Of a DNA stretch of 18,121 bases, positions 1 through 8,622 are shown one piece after another (positions within the stretch are counted from its first letter, which is position 1; each line of letters begins with the position of its first letter). The stretch lies in NCBI GenBank assembly GCA_963578605.1, contig CAUZEA010000106.1, positions 1-18,121 of the forward strand, given 5' to 3'. The stretch comes from JAKVCB01 sp963578605. Lineage in GTDB: Bacteria > Planctomycetota > Planctomycetia > Pirellulales > Lacipirellulaceae. The notes beneath the pieces are model-generated. The model did not search any database. It was not told where the DNA came from and saw nothing but the letters and a program-made list of their open reading frames with translations. The position numbers and the translations under genes were made by a program.

Positions 1-1
1 A

Positions 2-420
2 GAGGTGACCTTTCAAGACGTACAACCCGGCGATGTGATTGCGCTGGATCCCGACGACGCGATTAAGGAGATTAGCGAACACAACAATCGGTTGATCTTT
101 GAAGGGTCGAGCTTCAGCCGGCCGACAAACAGGGGCCTCGCGAGAATGTTATAGAGAAATATGGCCATCTGACCAATGGTCCTCTTCGCGGTCGAAAGTC
201 GGATATCTGGGAAGGCGGTCATCGCGTGCCTTTTATTGCCCGCTGGCCGGGTCGAATCAAGCCCGGTTCCACATGCGGCGAGACCGTCTGCTTGAACGAT
301 CTGATGGCCACTTGCGCGGCCATTGTCGGAGAAACACTGCCGGAAGACGCGGGCGAAGACAGCTACAATATACTGCCGGCCCTGCTGGGAAGCGGGCCTC
401 CAGAGCCGATTCGCGAGGCA
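2..420 (+). pseudogene. Sulfatase C-terminal remnant, frameshifted and truncated
   Basis: From about 118 in frame 1 the translation is sulfatase-like: ADKQGPRENVIEKYGH, then LRGRKSDIWEGGHRVPFIAR, WPGRIKPGS, LNDLMATCAAIVG and DSYNILPALLG. This matches the part of family-S1-type sulfatases after the DNGP motif, where substrate contacts and the C-terminal subdomain lie. Frame 1 has stops at 64, 73 and 100. The preceding stretch is open in frame 2 from base 2 (DDAIKEISEHNNRLIF), which may be the upstream part of the same gene before a frameshift; that link is weak. The homology ends at IREA (about 420), where a short repeat begins. The expected last strands and lysine-rich C-terminal motifs are missing, so the reading runs on into unrelated sequence to a stop near 501. 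The catalytic N-terminus lies outside the window. I see no functional sulfatase here. Confidence 0.75.
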
Positions 421-451
421 AAAAAGGGACTGACATTTGTTCTGTTGTTCC
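421..451 (+). repeat. Short interspersed repeat, copy 1
   Basis: The stretch starts AAAAAGGGACTG and continues to TTGTTCTGTTGTTCC. It aligns with 8489-8520 over its whole length with small gaps and a few mismatches. It begins exactly where sulfatase homology stops, so it either inserted there or marks a recombination breakpoint. It is noncoding in my reading. The family and mobility mechanism are unknown from this window alone. Confidence 0.5.
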
Positions 452-497
452 AGATGATCACTATTCGCATGCCTAGCGTCACCTCAGCGAAAATCGC

Positions 498-3377
498 TTA
501 ACGTGAAACTGTTATCTTCTCTTTTAGTATTTTAACCGGACCTAACAATCCCGAATCGAGCAATTTCCAGTCTTTGCGAATTGTAATGTTCGTTTTTGTG
601 TACCGCTTGGCCGTTGGCAGATCACGATCGCCCACGAGACGGTTGCGCCATGAGTTAACAACTTCAACTTTCAACTTATTGGTTCCGGGCATGAGGGCAC
701 TTGTCATCTCCACTCGGAATGGCTTAGTCCAGATGACACCCAAATCCACGTCGTTGAGCCAAACTCGGCTGATGCCAACATCTACGACATCTCCCAGATC
801 CAACCAATAACGGCAGCCCTCTGTATGAGTCAGTGTAAATGAGTTCTGGTAGGTTGCCGTTCCGGAGTAGAACCGAATTCCCTTCTCCAAAGAACTGGTC
901 CAACTGATCAGGTCGTTGAATTCGACCTGCCCCGGACCGCCCCAGGCGGGATCAAAGTCTACCTGCCACGGACCCTTCAGGGTCTGAACGACTTCGTCGT
1001 CTGTGACATTGCTCGTCTTCGTGCCATGGGTCGATGCGGATATCTGCCGTTGAAACACGACGAACATCGAACCGTACGGCGTAAAACGCAAGGGGATATC
1101 TGTACGATGTTCTTTTTGACAAAACGCCTGTGCATCGCGGATTTGCCCCGCCACGGGATCCCACAATTCCGGCTGTCTGCCATCTATTCTGAAAGAACAG
1201 GTAAGTTCAATGGGTTCTTCCGATTGATTGCAGACAAAATAGACGTCGGCATTTTGGATCACATAGTGAATGTAGTCCAGTGGCGCAGCCGCAAGGGATC
1301 TCACTTCAAAATCGGTGGGAACGTCCATTTCCTGCAACACCTGGCGGCCGGTTTGGCCCCAGAAAATCGTGCCTCTTCCGTGTCGCGTGCGCCCGATGGC
1401 CCCAGGTGATAATCCCCAAATTGAATCTGCGAGTTCTTTGAATCGAACCTGAGCTCGTTTGCCTCCAGATAAGCTGACCAGACGTTCGGGTTTAGGGCCG
1501 AAGACCGTTGCTCCCTGGTTCAGTAATTCATTGACCTTTTCCAAGGTCTCTAATGAAAGCACCTTGTGATCCGGCAAAACGAGAAGACGATAGCCGATAC
1601 CACTCGGTGCCAGGATTTCGCCATCTACTACTTTCAGTCGGAGCAGAATCTCCTCATTCGTCACATCGTAGTCATATCCGGGCAAGACTTTCGCAGGATC
1701 ATCCTCCTTCAATCTCGCAATATTGGGAACGTGGTCTCCATAGTAATACAATACCTGAGCCACAAACCTGCCCTGCTGCAGGAGGTACTGACAACGGTTC
1801 AAGTAACCAAAGAAACCGTCGGAGTAATTCCACCAGGTGACCTGCGGGTTGAAATGGGTGCCGGCAAAATATTCCTGGCCGGGGATTCCCATGTTCTTGG
1901 GTGAGCACACAAAAGTGTGCAAATACACAAGGTTCAGGCCGGAACAAACTTCATGATCAAAGCTGGGTTTCTGTAGTCTCCAGAGTACGTCATTCCAGTG
2001 CGGGCCAACGGTCGTAAACGATTCTGCTCCAATAAACTTTTTCCCGTAGATGTGCGCTACAGAAGAGGCTTGCTTGACAAAAAAGCGGTCTACAGGCTCA
2101 GGACGATGCGGAGAGGGAGACCAGAATTCACTCATCACAATTTCATCGTTTCGTCCCAAGTTCTTCATCCCGTCGAAGGGACCGGCGTGGGGTCCGCCCG
2201 CTTCAGGCATAATTCCCGTGTTGTATTTACGCGCGAAGTCAGAAAAAACCTGATAATGATTATTCGCGATGCAATCACTGATCGTTTTGCGAAAATCAGC
2301 CAGGAAGGAATTACTGGTTTGCCGATCCTGAACAATTTTTCCGGCAATGACCGGCAGGTAAGGGATCGGGTCATATCCTCTGTACTTCTTGAATTCCTGG
2401 GGGAAGTGCTCGGTCCAATTCATTCCACCCGCTTCGAAGCTATCGGTCTGGAGATGCTTGATAGTTGTACCGGCCGCAGGCCCAATAGCTTCGAATAACG
2501 GCACAACCACCTGGTCCAAGTAAAGACTGATAGCGTCTCGGCTGAGGTAGTCGAGTACGCGGCCGTTCCAGCCTTGGCTGGGCATGTGCACGACAGACCC
2601 ATTGTACGTGTAGCCAAAACGGAGAATGCACCATTTGCCCGCCGGGATGTCCCAGCTTAATCGCCCTGAAGGACTCAGCTTATTGGTAAGGTTCAGTATC
2701 TCTTCGACCGCCGTGTCTGCTTCGCCTGCCTCGGCGGGATGATCATCCAGGAGAAAACGGCAATCCGGAGCTGACAATCCTAATTCACTGAAGGATGATT
2801 TCAGCGCAAGGTCCCTTATAGGTTTCCTGCCAGCTGTGCCGTCCTTTTTAACGCGGTAGGCAAGAACCGCGATGTCACGATAATACGCTTCTTTTGATTT
2901 GGGTTCCGGCAGAGTCTTTGCGTAAGATGTCGGCCCAGTGACCTCAATTTCGGACCACGTAAGCGTCTTAGCCGCCATCTCTAGAGTTACATCGGGGCCG
3001 CCCAGATCGTACCCGCTTTGAATGCTCATTCCCAATTCCACGCCCGACCTGTCGGCTTCCTTGATGGCGTGCTTGAAGAGTTCGACCCATTTTTCCGACG
3101 CGAAGGTAGGTCCACCGGGAACCGGCAGGTTGCCCCCCGCGTTTGCCCCGTTGGCGTCATAGATCAATGCGCCGCTAAAGCCCTTGTCCCGCATGGCTTC
3201 CAAATCGCGGGTGATCGCATCCTTGGTGACATTGCTGTTGAGCCACCACCACCAGCAGCGAATACCTGTGTCGGGGGGAGGATGGCGAAAACCTGTTTCA
3301 AGAGAATCTCCCCACGACGTGGCGGTCAGAAAGAGACACATTAAGGAGATGACGAATATTCGTACTCGCATGGTCAT
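498..3377 (-). CDS. Secreted GH106-like glycoside hydrolase (alpha-L-rhamnosidase family)
   Basis: A 959-residue protein that probably removes terminal alpha-L-rhamnose from complex glycans outside the cytoplasm. A signal peptide covers about residues 1-24 (hydrophobic VISLMCLFLTATSWG). The N-terminal signature IRCWWWWLNSNVTKD followed by ITRDLEAMRDKGFSGALI is typical of GH106-like proteins. The barrel has DSFEAGGMNWTEHFPQEFKK (312-331), MSEFW (E417) and AESFT (E452) as candidate acidic active-site positions; I assign no specific catalytic residue. Residues about 800-950 form a galactose-binding-like beta-sandwich (GPWQVDFDPAWGGP, WLNDVDLGVIWTKPF). Length fits the family. The ATG at 3377 follows AAGGA at a suitable spacing; an alternative ATG is two codons later. 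It is divergent from the SUMF/DUF1080 gene, with a 474-bp gap. Rhamnosidase specificity is inferred from family only, and many relatives are uncharacterised. Confidence 0.85.
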   Translation of the reverse strand: MTMRVRIFVISLMCLFLTATSWGDSLETGFRHPPPDTGIRCWWWWLNSNVTKDAITRDLEAMRDKGFSGALIYDANGANAGGNLPVPGGPTFASEKWVELFKHAIKEADRSGVELGMSIQSGYDLGGPDVTLEMAAKTLTWSEIEVTGPTSYAKTLPEPKSKEAYYRDIAVLAYRVKKDGTAGRKPIRDLALKSSFSELGLSAPDCRFLLDDHPAEAGEADTAVEEILNLTNKLSPSGRLSWDIPAGKWCILRFGYTYNGSVVHMPSQGWNGRVLDYLSRDAISLYLDQVVVPLFEAIGPAAGTTIKHLQTDSFEAGGMNWTEHFPQEFKKYRGYDPIPYLPVIAGKIVQDRQTSNSFLADFRKTISDCIANNHYQVFSDFARKYNTGIMPEAGGPHAGPFDGMKNLGRNDEIVMSEFWSPSPHRPEPVDRFFVKQASSVAHIYGKKFIGAESFTTVGPHWNDVLWRLQKPSFDHEVCSGLNLVYLHTFVCSPKNMGIPGQEYFAGTHFNPQVTWWNYSDGFFGYLNRCQYLLQQGRFVAQVLYYYGDHVPNIARLKEDDPAKVLPGYDYDVTNEEILLRLKVVDGEILAPSGIGYRLLVLPDHKVLSLETLEKVNELLNQGATVFGPKPERLVSLSGGKRAQVRFKELADSIWGLSPGAIGRTRHGRGTIFWGQTGRQVLQEMDVPTDFEVRSLAAAPLDYIHYVIQNADVYFVCNQSEEPIELTCSFRIDGRQPELWDPVAGQIRDAQAFCQKEHRTDIPLRFTPYGSMFVVFQRQISASTHGTKTSNVTDDEVVQTLKGPWQVDFDPAWGGPGQVEFNDLISWTSSLEKGIRFYSGTATYQNSFTLTHTEGCRYWLDLGDVVDVGISRVWLNDVDLGVIWTKPFRVEMTSALMPGTNKLKVEVVNSWRNRLVGDRDLPTAKRYTKTNITIRKDWKLLDSGLLGPVKILKEKITVSR

Positions 3378-3493
3378 CTTAGTCCTTGCTGTGCGTGATC
3401 AGGTAGTCGATGTTAAATGTGTGCCATCCCTGCACAATCTCTATTTGAGGCAACTGGCAAATAGATGGTAAAGAGCACAATCAGTATACGTTC

Positions 3494-3524
3494 CCGTTCC
3501 CTACATGGTAGGGGATCGGAACGG
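3494..3524. promoter_or_regulatory. Interrupted inverted repeat in the divergent region
   Basis: Inner arms CCCTAC and GTAGGG are separated by ATG. Outer arms CCGTTCC (3494-3500) and GGAACGG (3518-3524) are also complementary, with a bulge on the right side. Its position between divergent genes suits an operator or a transcript-end structure. There is no T-tract. The function is inferred. Confidence 0.35.
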
Positions 3525-3787
3525 TGCTTCATCCATTGGCCATACATTTCGGACCAGCAGCGGAATGCGAAAATAGTGCAGTCCGATCGGAGCAAATGGG
3601 CCTCTAGCCACCTCTGGACAAATGGTCGGTGTGCCGAGAACCTTGGACGACGAGGACCCACGTTTTCCGGAACAGATTTGCCGCGGCGGCAAAGGAAAGA
3701 AGCGAAGGGATTCGGACGCGGGACCGCCGCAGCGTATCGGAAAACGTTGGGAATCCCCTACTGGTGTGGCGTCTGGCCTTCGATATA

Positions 3788-3816
3788 TTGACTGTACACG
3801 CTGCTGGTAGTCGTAT
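3788..3816 (+). promoter_or_regulatory. Weak sigma70-like promoter candidate for the SUMF/DUF1080 gene
   Basis: TTGACT is followed after 17 bases by TCGTAT. The -35 is good and the -10 is poor. A GATAAT at 3821 is a better -10 but lacks a -35 at normal spacing. The site ends 35 bases before the ATG at 3852. Confidence 0.25.
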
Positions 3817-3851
3817 GTGAGATAATCGCGCTTTTTCTGAGGTGACTTGCT

Positions 3852-5432
3852 ATGAAGAATTCTGCGATCTGGTCCGTGGTACTCGTATTGGTCGTCTTAA
3901 ATGTGGCGTGCGCCAAAGCAGAAGAGGCGACTCCCGCGGCGGCAGAGGTCATTACCAATAGCATCGGCATGAAGCTGACGCAGATCCCTGCAGGGGAATT
4001 CATGATGGGCTCGCCCGATTCGGACTCAACGGCCCGCAGCATCGAAAAGCCACAGCACCGGGTTCGGATCACCAAGCCGTTTTGCCTCGGCGTGACCGAG
4101 GTAACGCAAGGACAGTATGCTGATGTGATGGGAACAAACCCGAGTCGTTACAGAGAGTTGGGGCCTGATGCACCCGTAGAGAGCGTCACTTGGCATGACG
4201 CGCAGGAATTCTGCAGGAAGCTTTCAAACGCGGAGGAGGAGAAAGCGGCAGGGCAACGTTATCGACTACCGACGGAAGCAGAGTGGGAGTATGCCTGCCG
4301 CGCCGGCAGTACAGGGAAATACTTTTTTGGCGACAACGCCAAACACCTTGGCGATTATGCCTGGTACTGGAAGAACTTCGATGGCAAGACGCACCCGGTG
4401 GGCCTGAAAAAGCCGAACGGCTGGGGCTTGTACGACATGATCGGTAACGTGTGGGAATGGTGTGCGGACTGGTATGATGAGGAAGTTCCCAGCAAACAGG
4501 CTGCTCGAAGCGAATACTACGCGAATTCCCCGACGGATGACCCGACGGGACCTTCGGGTGGATCGAACCGCGCGCTTCGCGGCGGCAGCCTGGTCACCGA
4601 TGCATGGCACGGCCGGTCGGCGTTTCGCGATTGGTACAAGCCGGACGAAACGGATTACTCGATGGGCTTCCGCGTATGCTTAGTTCGGGCAGAGCATGCA
4701 GAGTCCAATAATGGCGAAACAATTCACCTGTTCAATAAGAAAGATTTGAGTCATTTTTACACCTACCTCAAGAAGCGGGGACGAAACAACGATCCAAAAA
4801 AAGTCTTTACGATCCAAGCTGGCGTACTCCGTATCTCCGGCGAAGAATGGGGGCTTCTTACCACCGAAGAAGAGTACACGAACTATCGTTTGGTTGTGGA
4901 GTACAAATGGGGCGACGAGACATTTCCACCTCGGGAAAACGGCGTGCGAGATAGCGGCGTCTGGTTGCACGCGATTGGAGAGGATGGAGCCTACCGTGGC
5001 GAGGGGAATTGGATGCGGGGGATTGAAGCGAATATTATCGAAGGAGGAACAGGGGATTTGAAGCCCATCGGAGATGGAAGTGATCAATTCAGCCTGACCG
5101 CTCATGTGGCTCCCAAGAAGGTCCAGGGGCTTGTCTATCAGGCTGACGGCAGAAAGAAAACGATAAATCTCGGGCGGATCAATTGGTGGGGCAGAGATCC
5201 GGGCTGGAACGACACGAAAGGGTTCAGAGGCAAGAACGACGTGGAAAAACCCCTGGGGGAGTGGAACCGATACGAGCTTGTCGTTAAGGGCCCCAGTCTC
5301 GACGTGTTTCTAAATGGCGTATTAGTCAATCAAGCTGTGGACGTCAAACCCCAGAAAGGTCGAATTGGAATTCAGTCGGAAGGCGCCGAGATATTTTTCC
5401 GGCGAATCGATTTGGTTCCATTCCCTGATTGA
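3852..5432 (+). CDS. Exported SUMF1-like (FGE-fold) domain fused to DUF1080/LamG-like domain
   Basis: A 526-residue two-domain protein. Signal peptide 1-23 ends AKA. Residues about 34-280 form an FGE-sulfatase (SUMF1) domain: NSIGMKLTQIPAGEFMMGS, VTEVTQGQYADVMG, YRLPTEAEWEYACRAG, WGLYDMIGNVWEWCADWYD, ALRGGSLV and GFRV. Residues about 290-526 match DUF1080 (3-keto-disaccharide hydrolase, LamG-like fold): DSGVWLHAIGEDG, GIEANIIEGGTGDLK, WNRYELVVKG and LDVFLNGVLVN. Formylglycine-generating enzymes carry two cysteines 3 and 8 residues after the GGS serine; here those positions are T249 and G254, so sulfatase activation is unlikely and the domain is better read as a binding or structural fold. GAGGTGA precedes the ATG. 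The gene converges on its right neighbour with only 8 bp between stops. The 3-keto-glycoside hydrolase activity of the second domain is a family inference. Confidence 0.87.
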   Translation: MKNSAIWSVVLVLVVLNVACAKAEEATPAAAEVITNSIGMKLTQIPAGEFMMGSPDSDSTARSIEKPQHRVRITKPFCLGVTEVTQGQYADVMGTNPSRYRELGPDAPVESVTWHDAQEFCRKLSNAEEEKAAGQRYRLPTEAEWEYACRAGSTGKYFFGDNAKHLGDYAWYWKNFDGKTHPVGLKKPNGWGLYDMIGNVWEWCADWYDEEVPSKQAARSEYYANSPTDDPTGPSGGSNRALRGGSLVTDAWHGRSAFRDWYKPDETDYSMGFRVCLVRAEHAESNNGETIHLFNKKDLSHFYTYLKKRGRNNDPKKVFTIQAGVLRISGEEWGLLTTEEEYTNYRLVVEYKWGDETFPPRENGVRDSGVWLHAIGEDGAYRGEGNWMRGIEANIIEGGTGDLKPIGDGSDQFSLTAHVAPKKVQGLVYQADGRKKTINLGRINWWGRDPGWNDTKGFRGKNDVEKPLGEWNRYELVVKGPSLDVFLNGVLVNQAVDVKPQKGRIGIQSEGAEIFFRRIDLVPFPD

Positions 5433-5440
5433 CGCTTTGG

Positions 5441-7117
5441 TCAGTTCCCCGGCTTCACAATGACCTCCACCTCGTCGACGGTAAGGTCATCGTCAGCATC
5501 GGTGGCACTCTTGACAAGCCGCAGGCCCAGATAGTTATCGCCATACACCGCGGGAGGCGAACTCAACGCAAACCTGCATAAAGGCGATTTGTCCTGTTCG
5601 CCGGGCCAGTTGGTTTTGATATTCTCGGCGGGTATCGTTTCCCCATTTATATCCACTTCGATTTCATCGCCTGGCACGATACTCGGGCTAAACAGAAGAA
5701 CCGCGCCGGAAACCAGGTCTTCACCTGCAAATACTGACTTCGCTGGCAGATTCTCACAGATCCGGAGTCTGAATTCACTCCGCTGGCCAGTCTCCCGGCG
5801 ATTCAAGACGATCCGCTCAGGATAGGTTCCGCCAATATACCTCACGCCAGGCCCCCAAATAGGGACAAACACGTAATGGCGGTCTCCCGCGATAACTTGT
5901 TTCGGGTCACGCAATATTCTTAGCGTGTTGAGATCGCTGGGGTATGCGGTTCCCGGACCAGAAGAATAGTTCAGCCTACCCCCAGCGTACCAGAGGAGGA
6001 AGTAGTTCGACGTCGAAACGCCGTCCGCGCCTGCTCCATAGAAATTCTGCGCCGCCGCACGGTAGTGCTTGGGACGCTTGAACTCCGTCCGGTTTGATTT
6101 CTTCCAGCGGGTGTATCCCAGTCGGCACTCCGCTTGAGGGTATACATAACAGCCATAGGCACGGCCAAGCCTGACAAATTCTTCATAGGGTGCATTGAAA
6201 TCGGTAAAGCCGTAATCGCCCGGCGCAACATAATCGACCAACCCTTCCTTGATCCAGGTGGGTACATCCAGTCCCCACCTTTTACACTGCTTGAGATCCT
6301 GCAATACGCGAACTCCCAGGATGAGCCGACGGCCCTTCTTCTGGCCGACTTCATCGAGCATTGCACGAACCCGCCGCACAAAACCGGTCATAAACGCGTG
6401 GCTTTGCTCAGCCTTGTCACTTGCGAAGCATTCCGGCAAGCGGAGCCAATTGAACTCGATGCCGTCAACGTCAAATCGGCTCGCCGCCTCTTCCATAATA
6501 GAAAACAGCCAATCACGCACACCCTCTTGCGCATAATCCAGTGAGCAGCCTAACCCGCGGTTTCTGGGGTCATTTTTCCCCCCGCCCGTCGGTCCATATT
6601 CCTTCAAGATCCACTCGGGGTGCTCTTTGTCGAGTTTCTGAAAGAATTCCACATTGTTGCCATGGCGATCATTCATACGAAAACCAGCGATGAACTCCAT
6701 GTTCTGCCGGTGACATTCATCAATATATATTTCAACAGGCATGGTTCCCGCGTCGATCATCGGTACCAATCTTTGGTGTTGGAATCGTGTGTCATACGGA
6801 CACTTATCCGTTCTCCACCACTCAGTCCAGCACTGATGCCAGATTTCCTGCACCAGAGTATCAATATTCCCTTCTCTGGCGTAATTACGAATGACCTGAC
6901 GAAGCTCTTCGGGCTGGGCTGGCTGGCTAAGATGACAGGTCGTGTTTGAAGGATCGCTGTTGTAAATAACCCGGCGCGTTCCCCGGGGCGTCAATGATCC
7001 CAACGCCGCATCTTCTACGTCGGCGGGCGTTGCGCCGGGTTCCGGCGCTGCCTGCGTGACAGCGGTCAGGATGAGCAGAAACACCAGGGAGAATGTCAGT
7101 AGATGTTGGTGGCCCAT
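5441..7117 (-). CDS. Secreted TIM-barrel glycosidase-like protein (GHL10-like)
   Basis: A 558-residue protein. Signal peptide about 1-23 (LLTFSLVFLLILTAVTQAA). Residues about 46-400 look like a (beta/alpha)8 glycosidase-type barrel: GTRRVIYNSDPSNTT, GNIDTLVQEIWHQCW, MEFIAGFRMNDRHG, FDVDGIEFNWLRLPECF (acidic residues D218/E221 at a strand end, a typical catalytic place), LILGVRVLQDL, LVDYVAPGDYGFTDFNAPYE and GADGVSTSNYFLLW. Residues about 430-556 form a beta-rich accessory domain (YIGGTYPERIVLNRR, GDEIEVDINGETI, YGDNYLGLRL). I recognise the architecture from planctomycete hypothetical proteins near GH10-like/GHL families, but cannot name a substrate. The ATG at 7117 follows GAGGGG with good spacing. 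The oligogalacturonate-lyase-like gene lies 158 bp upstream on the same strand, so cotranscription is possible. Confidence 0.75.
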   Translation of the reverse strand: MGHQHLLTFSLVFLLILTAVTQAAPEPGATPADVEDAALGSLTPRGTRRVIYNSDPSNTTCHLSQPAQPEELRQVIRNYAREGNIDTLVQEIWHQCWTEWWRTDKCPYDTRFQHQRLVPMIDAGTMPVEIYIDECHRQNMEFIAGFRMNDRHGNNVEFFQKLDKEHPEWILKEYGPTGGGKNDPRNRGLGCSLDYAQEGVRDWLFSIMEEAASRFDVDGIEFNWLRLPECFASDKAEQSHAFMTGFVRRVRAMLDEVGQKKGRRLILGVRVLQDLKQCKRWGLDVPTWIKEGLVDYVAPGDYGFTDFNAPYEEFVRLGRAYGCYVYPQAECRLGYTRWKKSNRTEFKRPKHYRAAAQNFYGAGADGVSTSNYFLLWYAGGRLNYSSGPGTAYPSDLNTLRILRDPKQVIAGDRHYVFVPIWGPGVRYIGGTYPERIVLNRRETGQRSEFRLRICENLPAKSVFAGEDLVSGAVLLFSPSIVPGDEIEVDINGETIPAENIKTNWPGEQDKSPLCRFALSSPPAVYGDNYLGLRLVKSATDADDDLTVDEVEVIVKPGN

Positions 7118-7275
7118 TGGATTCCCCTCGTTAGTGAATTAGTGTCAGTTAACTTGTCGTCCGAGGTGTTTGCTCTGGCCGGTTAGAACGTCATGAGTAG
7201 AAATCCGCAAGTGTCTGTCGTAACACCGACGGTCGGCCGCGGAAATACGCACAGACCCTTCCGAAACAGCGCACG

Positions 7276-8457
7276 CTACAAGGTTGCCAGCCACCCCTCC
7301 TTCAATTTTGCCCCGTGTACTTGCGGGTGCGTCGTTCGCAAGGCACCGAAAATCAGCCACTTGTTGTCTGCCGTCAGGTAGGGGTGAGCGTGGCTCCATT
7401 GCTTGCCATCGTACGTCGTGCGGCTGATGCAGATGCGCCGGCAGCGGCCCGACGCAAAACTGCCAATGTAGATGGGAATGCCGGGCTCGTCGGTGTCGGC
7501 AATCCAGTATTTGCCATCCCGGGATATACTGATGTGGCCGAACCGCTTGTCTTGATCTTCGTATGCCACGGTGGGACTTTCATCGCCAATTTGACCGATC
7601 CAGACATTTCCCTTGCTCTTGGCGTCGTTCCAGCCGGTGGAAAAGAAGATACGGCTGGTCTCGCCGATCCAGGCCTCATGGCCAGTGGGACGTGGCGTGT
7701 AGGGCCGGTCGGCCGGAAACGGTTTTTCCGTTCCACCAATCTCCAGTTCGCTGAGCAGCACCACCTTCCGATCCGGCATCCGGTTGAGTTGAATCAGCAC
7801 TCGGTTGCGACCGTCGCGCGAAAACTGCTCATGCTTGGCGTGGAATCCCGGTTTGTCGAGCAGCACGTTCCACTGGTTCGTTTGCAGGTTGAGCAGGTGC
7901 ACTTGGGACGATCCGGCCTCAGAAGGCCGGACACTTACGGCATAATAGCGGTGGTCGGGTGAAACCGTGCCATAGCTGTACCGGCCGCGATCCGGCGGTA
8001 ACTCGGCCACGTTCTCGATCTCGAGGGTCAAGTAATTGCAGCGCCGCAACATGTTCTTGCCCTCGACCGCCTGGGGGTAGTAAAGCCACTGGCCCCAGGC
8101 ATGGAACGCCGGAAAGGGCGGGTCGCCGGACAAGATTTCGTGAATCGAGCCGTCGTGGAGGTCCATGATACTAATGCCGCCCGGCTTGCCGGACAGCGGA
8201 TAGTAGCGGATGGCGATACGGCGGCCCGAGGCATCGCCGTACGGTTGCTCCCCATAAATATTGTCGGCCGGCCGCTCATCGCGGCCCAGTACGTAGATCT
8301 CGGCGCCACTCTCGCGATCCACCTCGATGGGCTTCCCGTGTTGGTGGGCGTCTCTCAATTGCGCACTAGCCGGTTGAACGCAGGCAGCAAAGCTCAAAAC
8401 GAACACCAGGTGCGCAACCGGTGGCAGGTGGCAAGTGGCAGGTCTGTTTGTCTTCAC
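7276..8457 (-). CDS. Secreted oligogalacturonate-lyase-like beta-propeller protein
   Basis: The likely start is a GTG at 8457, giving 393 residues that begin MKTNRPATCHLPP and carry a signal peptide (VAHLVFVLSFAACVQPASA, cleavage after ASA). The frame is open to an ATG at 8538, but that extension runs through the interspersed repeat at 8489-8520 and a CACCTGCCAC-rich stretch, so it is probably not translated. The mature part is a WD40/TolB-like propeller resembling the oligogalacturonate lyase (PL22-type) family: RRIAIRYYPLSGKPGG, AFHAWGQWLYYPQ, YSYGTVSPDHRYYAVS, KHEQFSRDGRNRVLIQLNR, TGHEAWIGETSRIFFSTGW, HISISRDGKYWIADTDEPG and WSHAHPYLTADNKWLIFGA. Conserved histidines in the HEQF, HEAW and HAHP segments are candidate metal or substrate ligands. 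The family cleaves short pectin fragments by beta-elimination; many planctomycete members are untested. Gene start and substrate are the uncertain points. Confidence 0.7.
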   Translation of the reverse strand: MKTNRPATCHLPPVAHLVFVLSFAACVQPASAQLRDAHQHGKPIEVDRESGAEIYVLGRDERPADNIYGEQPYGDASGRRIAIRYYPLSGKPGGISIMDLHDGSIHEILSGDPPFPAFHAWGQWLYYPQAVEGKNMLRRCNYLTLEIENVAELPPDRGRYSYGTVSPDHRYYAVSVRPSEAGSSQVHLLNLQTNQWNVLLDKPGFHAKHEQFSRDGRNRVLIQLNRMPDRKVVLLSELEIGGTEKPFPADRPYTPRPTGHEAWIGETSRIFFSTGWNDAKSKGNVWIGQIGDESPTVAYEDQDKRFGHISISRDGKYWIADTDEPGIPIYIGSFASGRCRRICISRTTYDGKQWSHAHPYLTADNKWLIFGALRTTHPQVHGAKLKEGWLATL

Positions 8458-8488
8458 GAAGATCAATGACGGATTCCGTTTGCGGGGT

Positions 8489-8520
8489 AAAAAGGGACTG
8501 TCGTCTGTTCTGTGTGTTCC
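8489..8520 (+). repeat. Short interspersed repeat, copy 2
   Basis: It starts AAAAAGGGACTG and ends TGTTCTGTGTGTTCC, aligning with copy 1 at 421-451. It lies just upstream (in minus-strand sense) of the oligogalacturonate-lyase-like gene and a little over 100 bp from the end of another sulfatase relic. The repeat may extend to about 8600, but copy 1 gives no support for that extension. Confidence 0.5.
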
Positions 8521-8622
8521 CCATTCGCCTCTTGCCACACAACGCCGGCCGGCTCATTGCTTGGAGATCGATGCGGCGATTGCGGCATGGGCGGATGTTA
8601 ATTCCTTGAACCGTTCAGGGTA

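Larger units (their letters stand above)
3378..3851. other. Divergent intergenic region (474 bp)
   Basis: The region separates the GH106-like gene (leaving leftward) from the SUMF/DUF1080 gene (leaving rightward). Several short open frames of 60-110 codons occur on both strands, but none shows a recognisable motif or good composition, so I treat the stretch as noncoding. It holds a hairpin at 3494-3524 and a weak promoter candidate at 3788-3816. A decayed gene here cannot be excluded. Confidence 0.5.

Noticed and set aside
1026..2498. Several plus-strand frames opposite the GH106-like gene
   Set aside because: They overlap a 959-residue frame with clear family motifs and show no homology of their own.
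3465..3820. Three overlapping plus-strand frames of 60-110 codons in the divergent gap
   Set aside because: Low-complexity Arg/Gly-rich products without motifs; likely chance frames in GC-rich noncoding DNA.
5433..5440. Possible missing terminator between convergent stops
   Set aside because: Only 8 bp separate the two stops; no hairpin fits there and overlapping transcription ends are common, so nothing is claimed.
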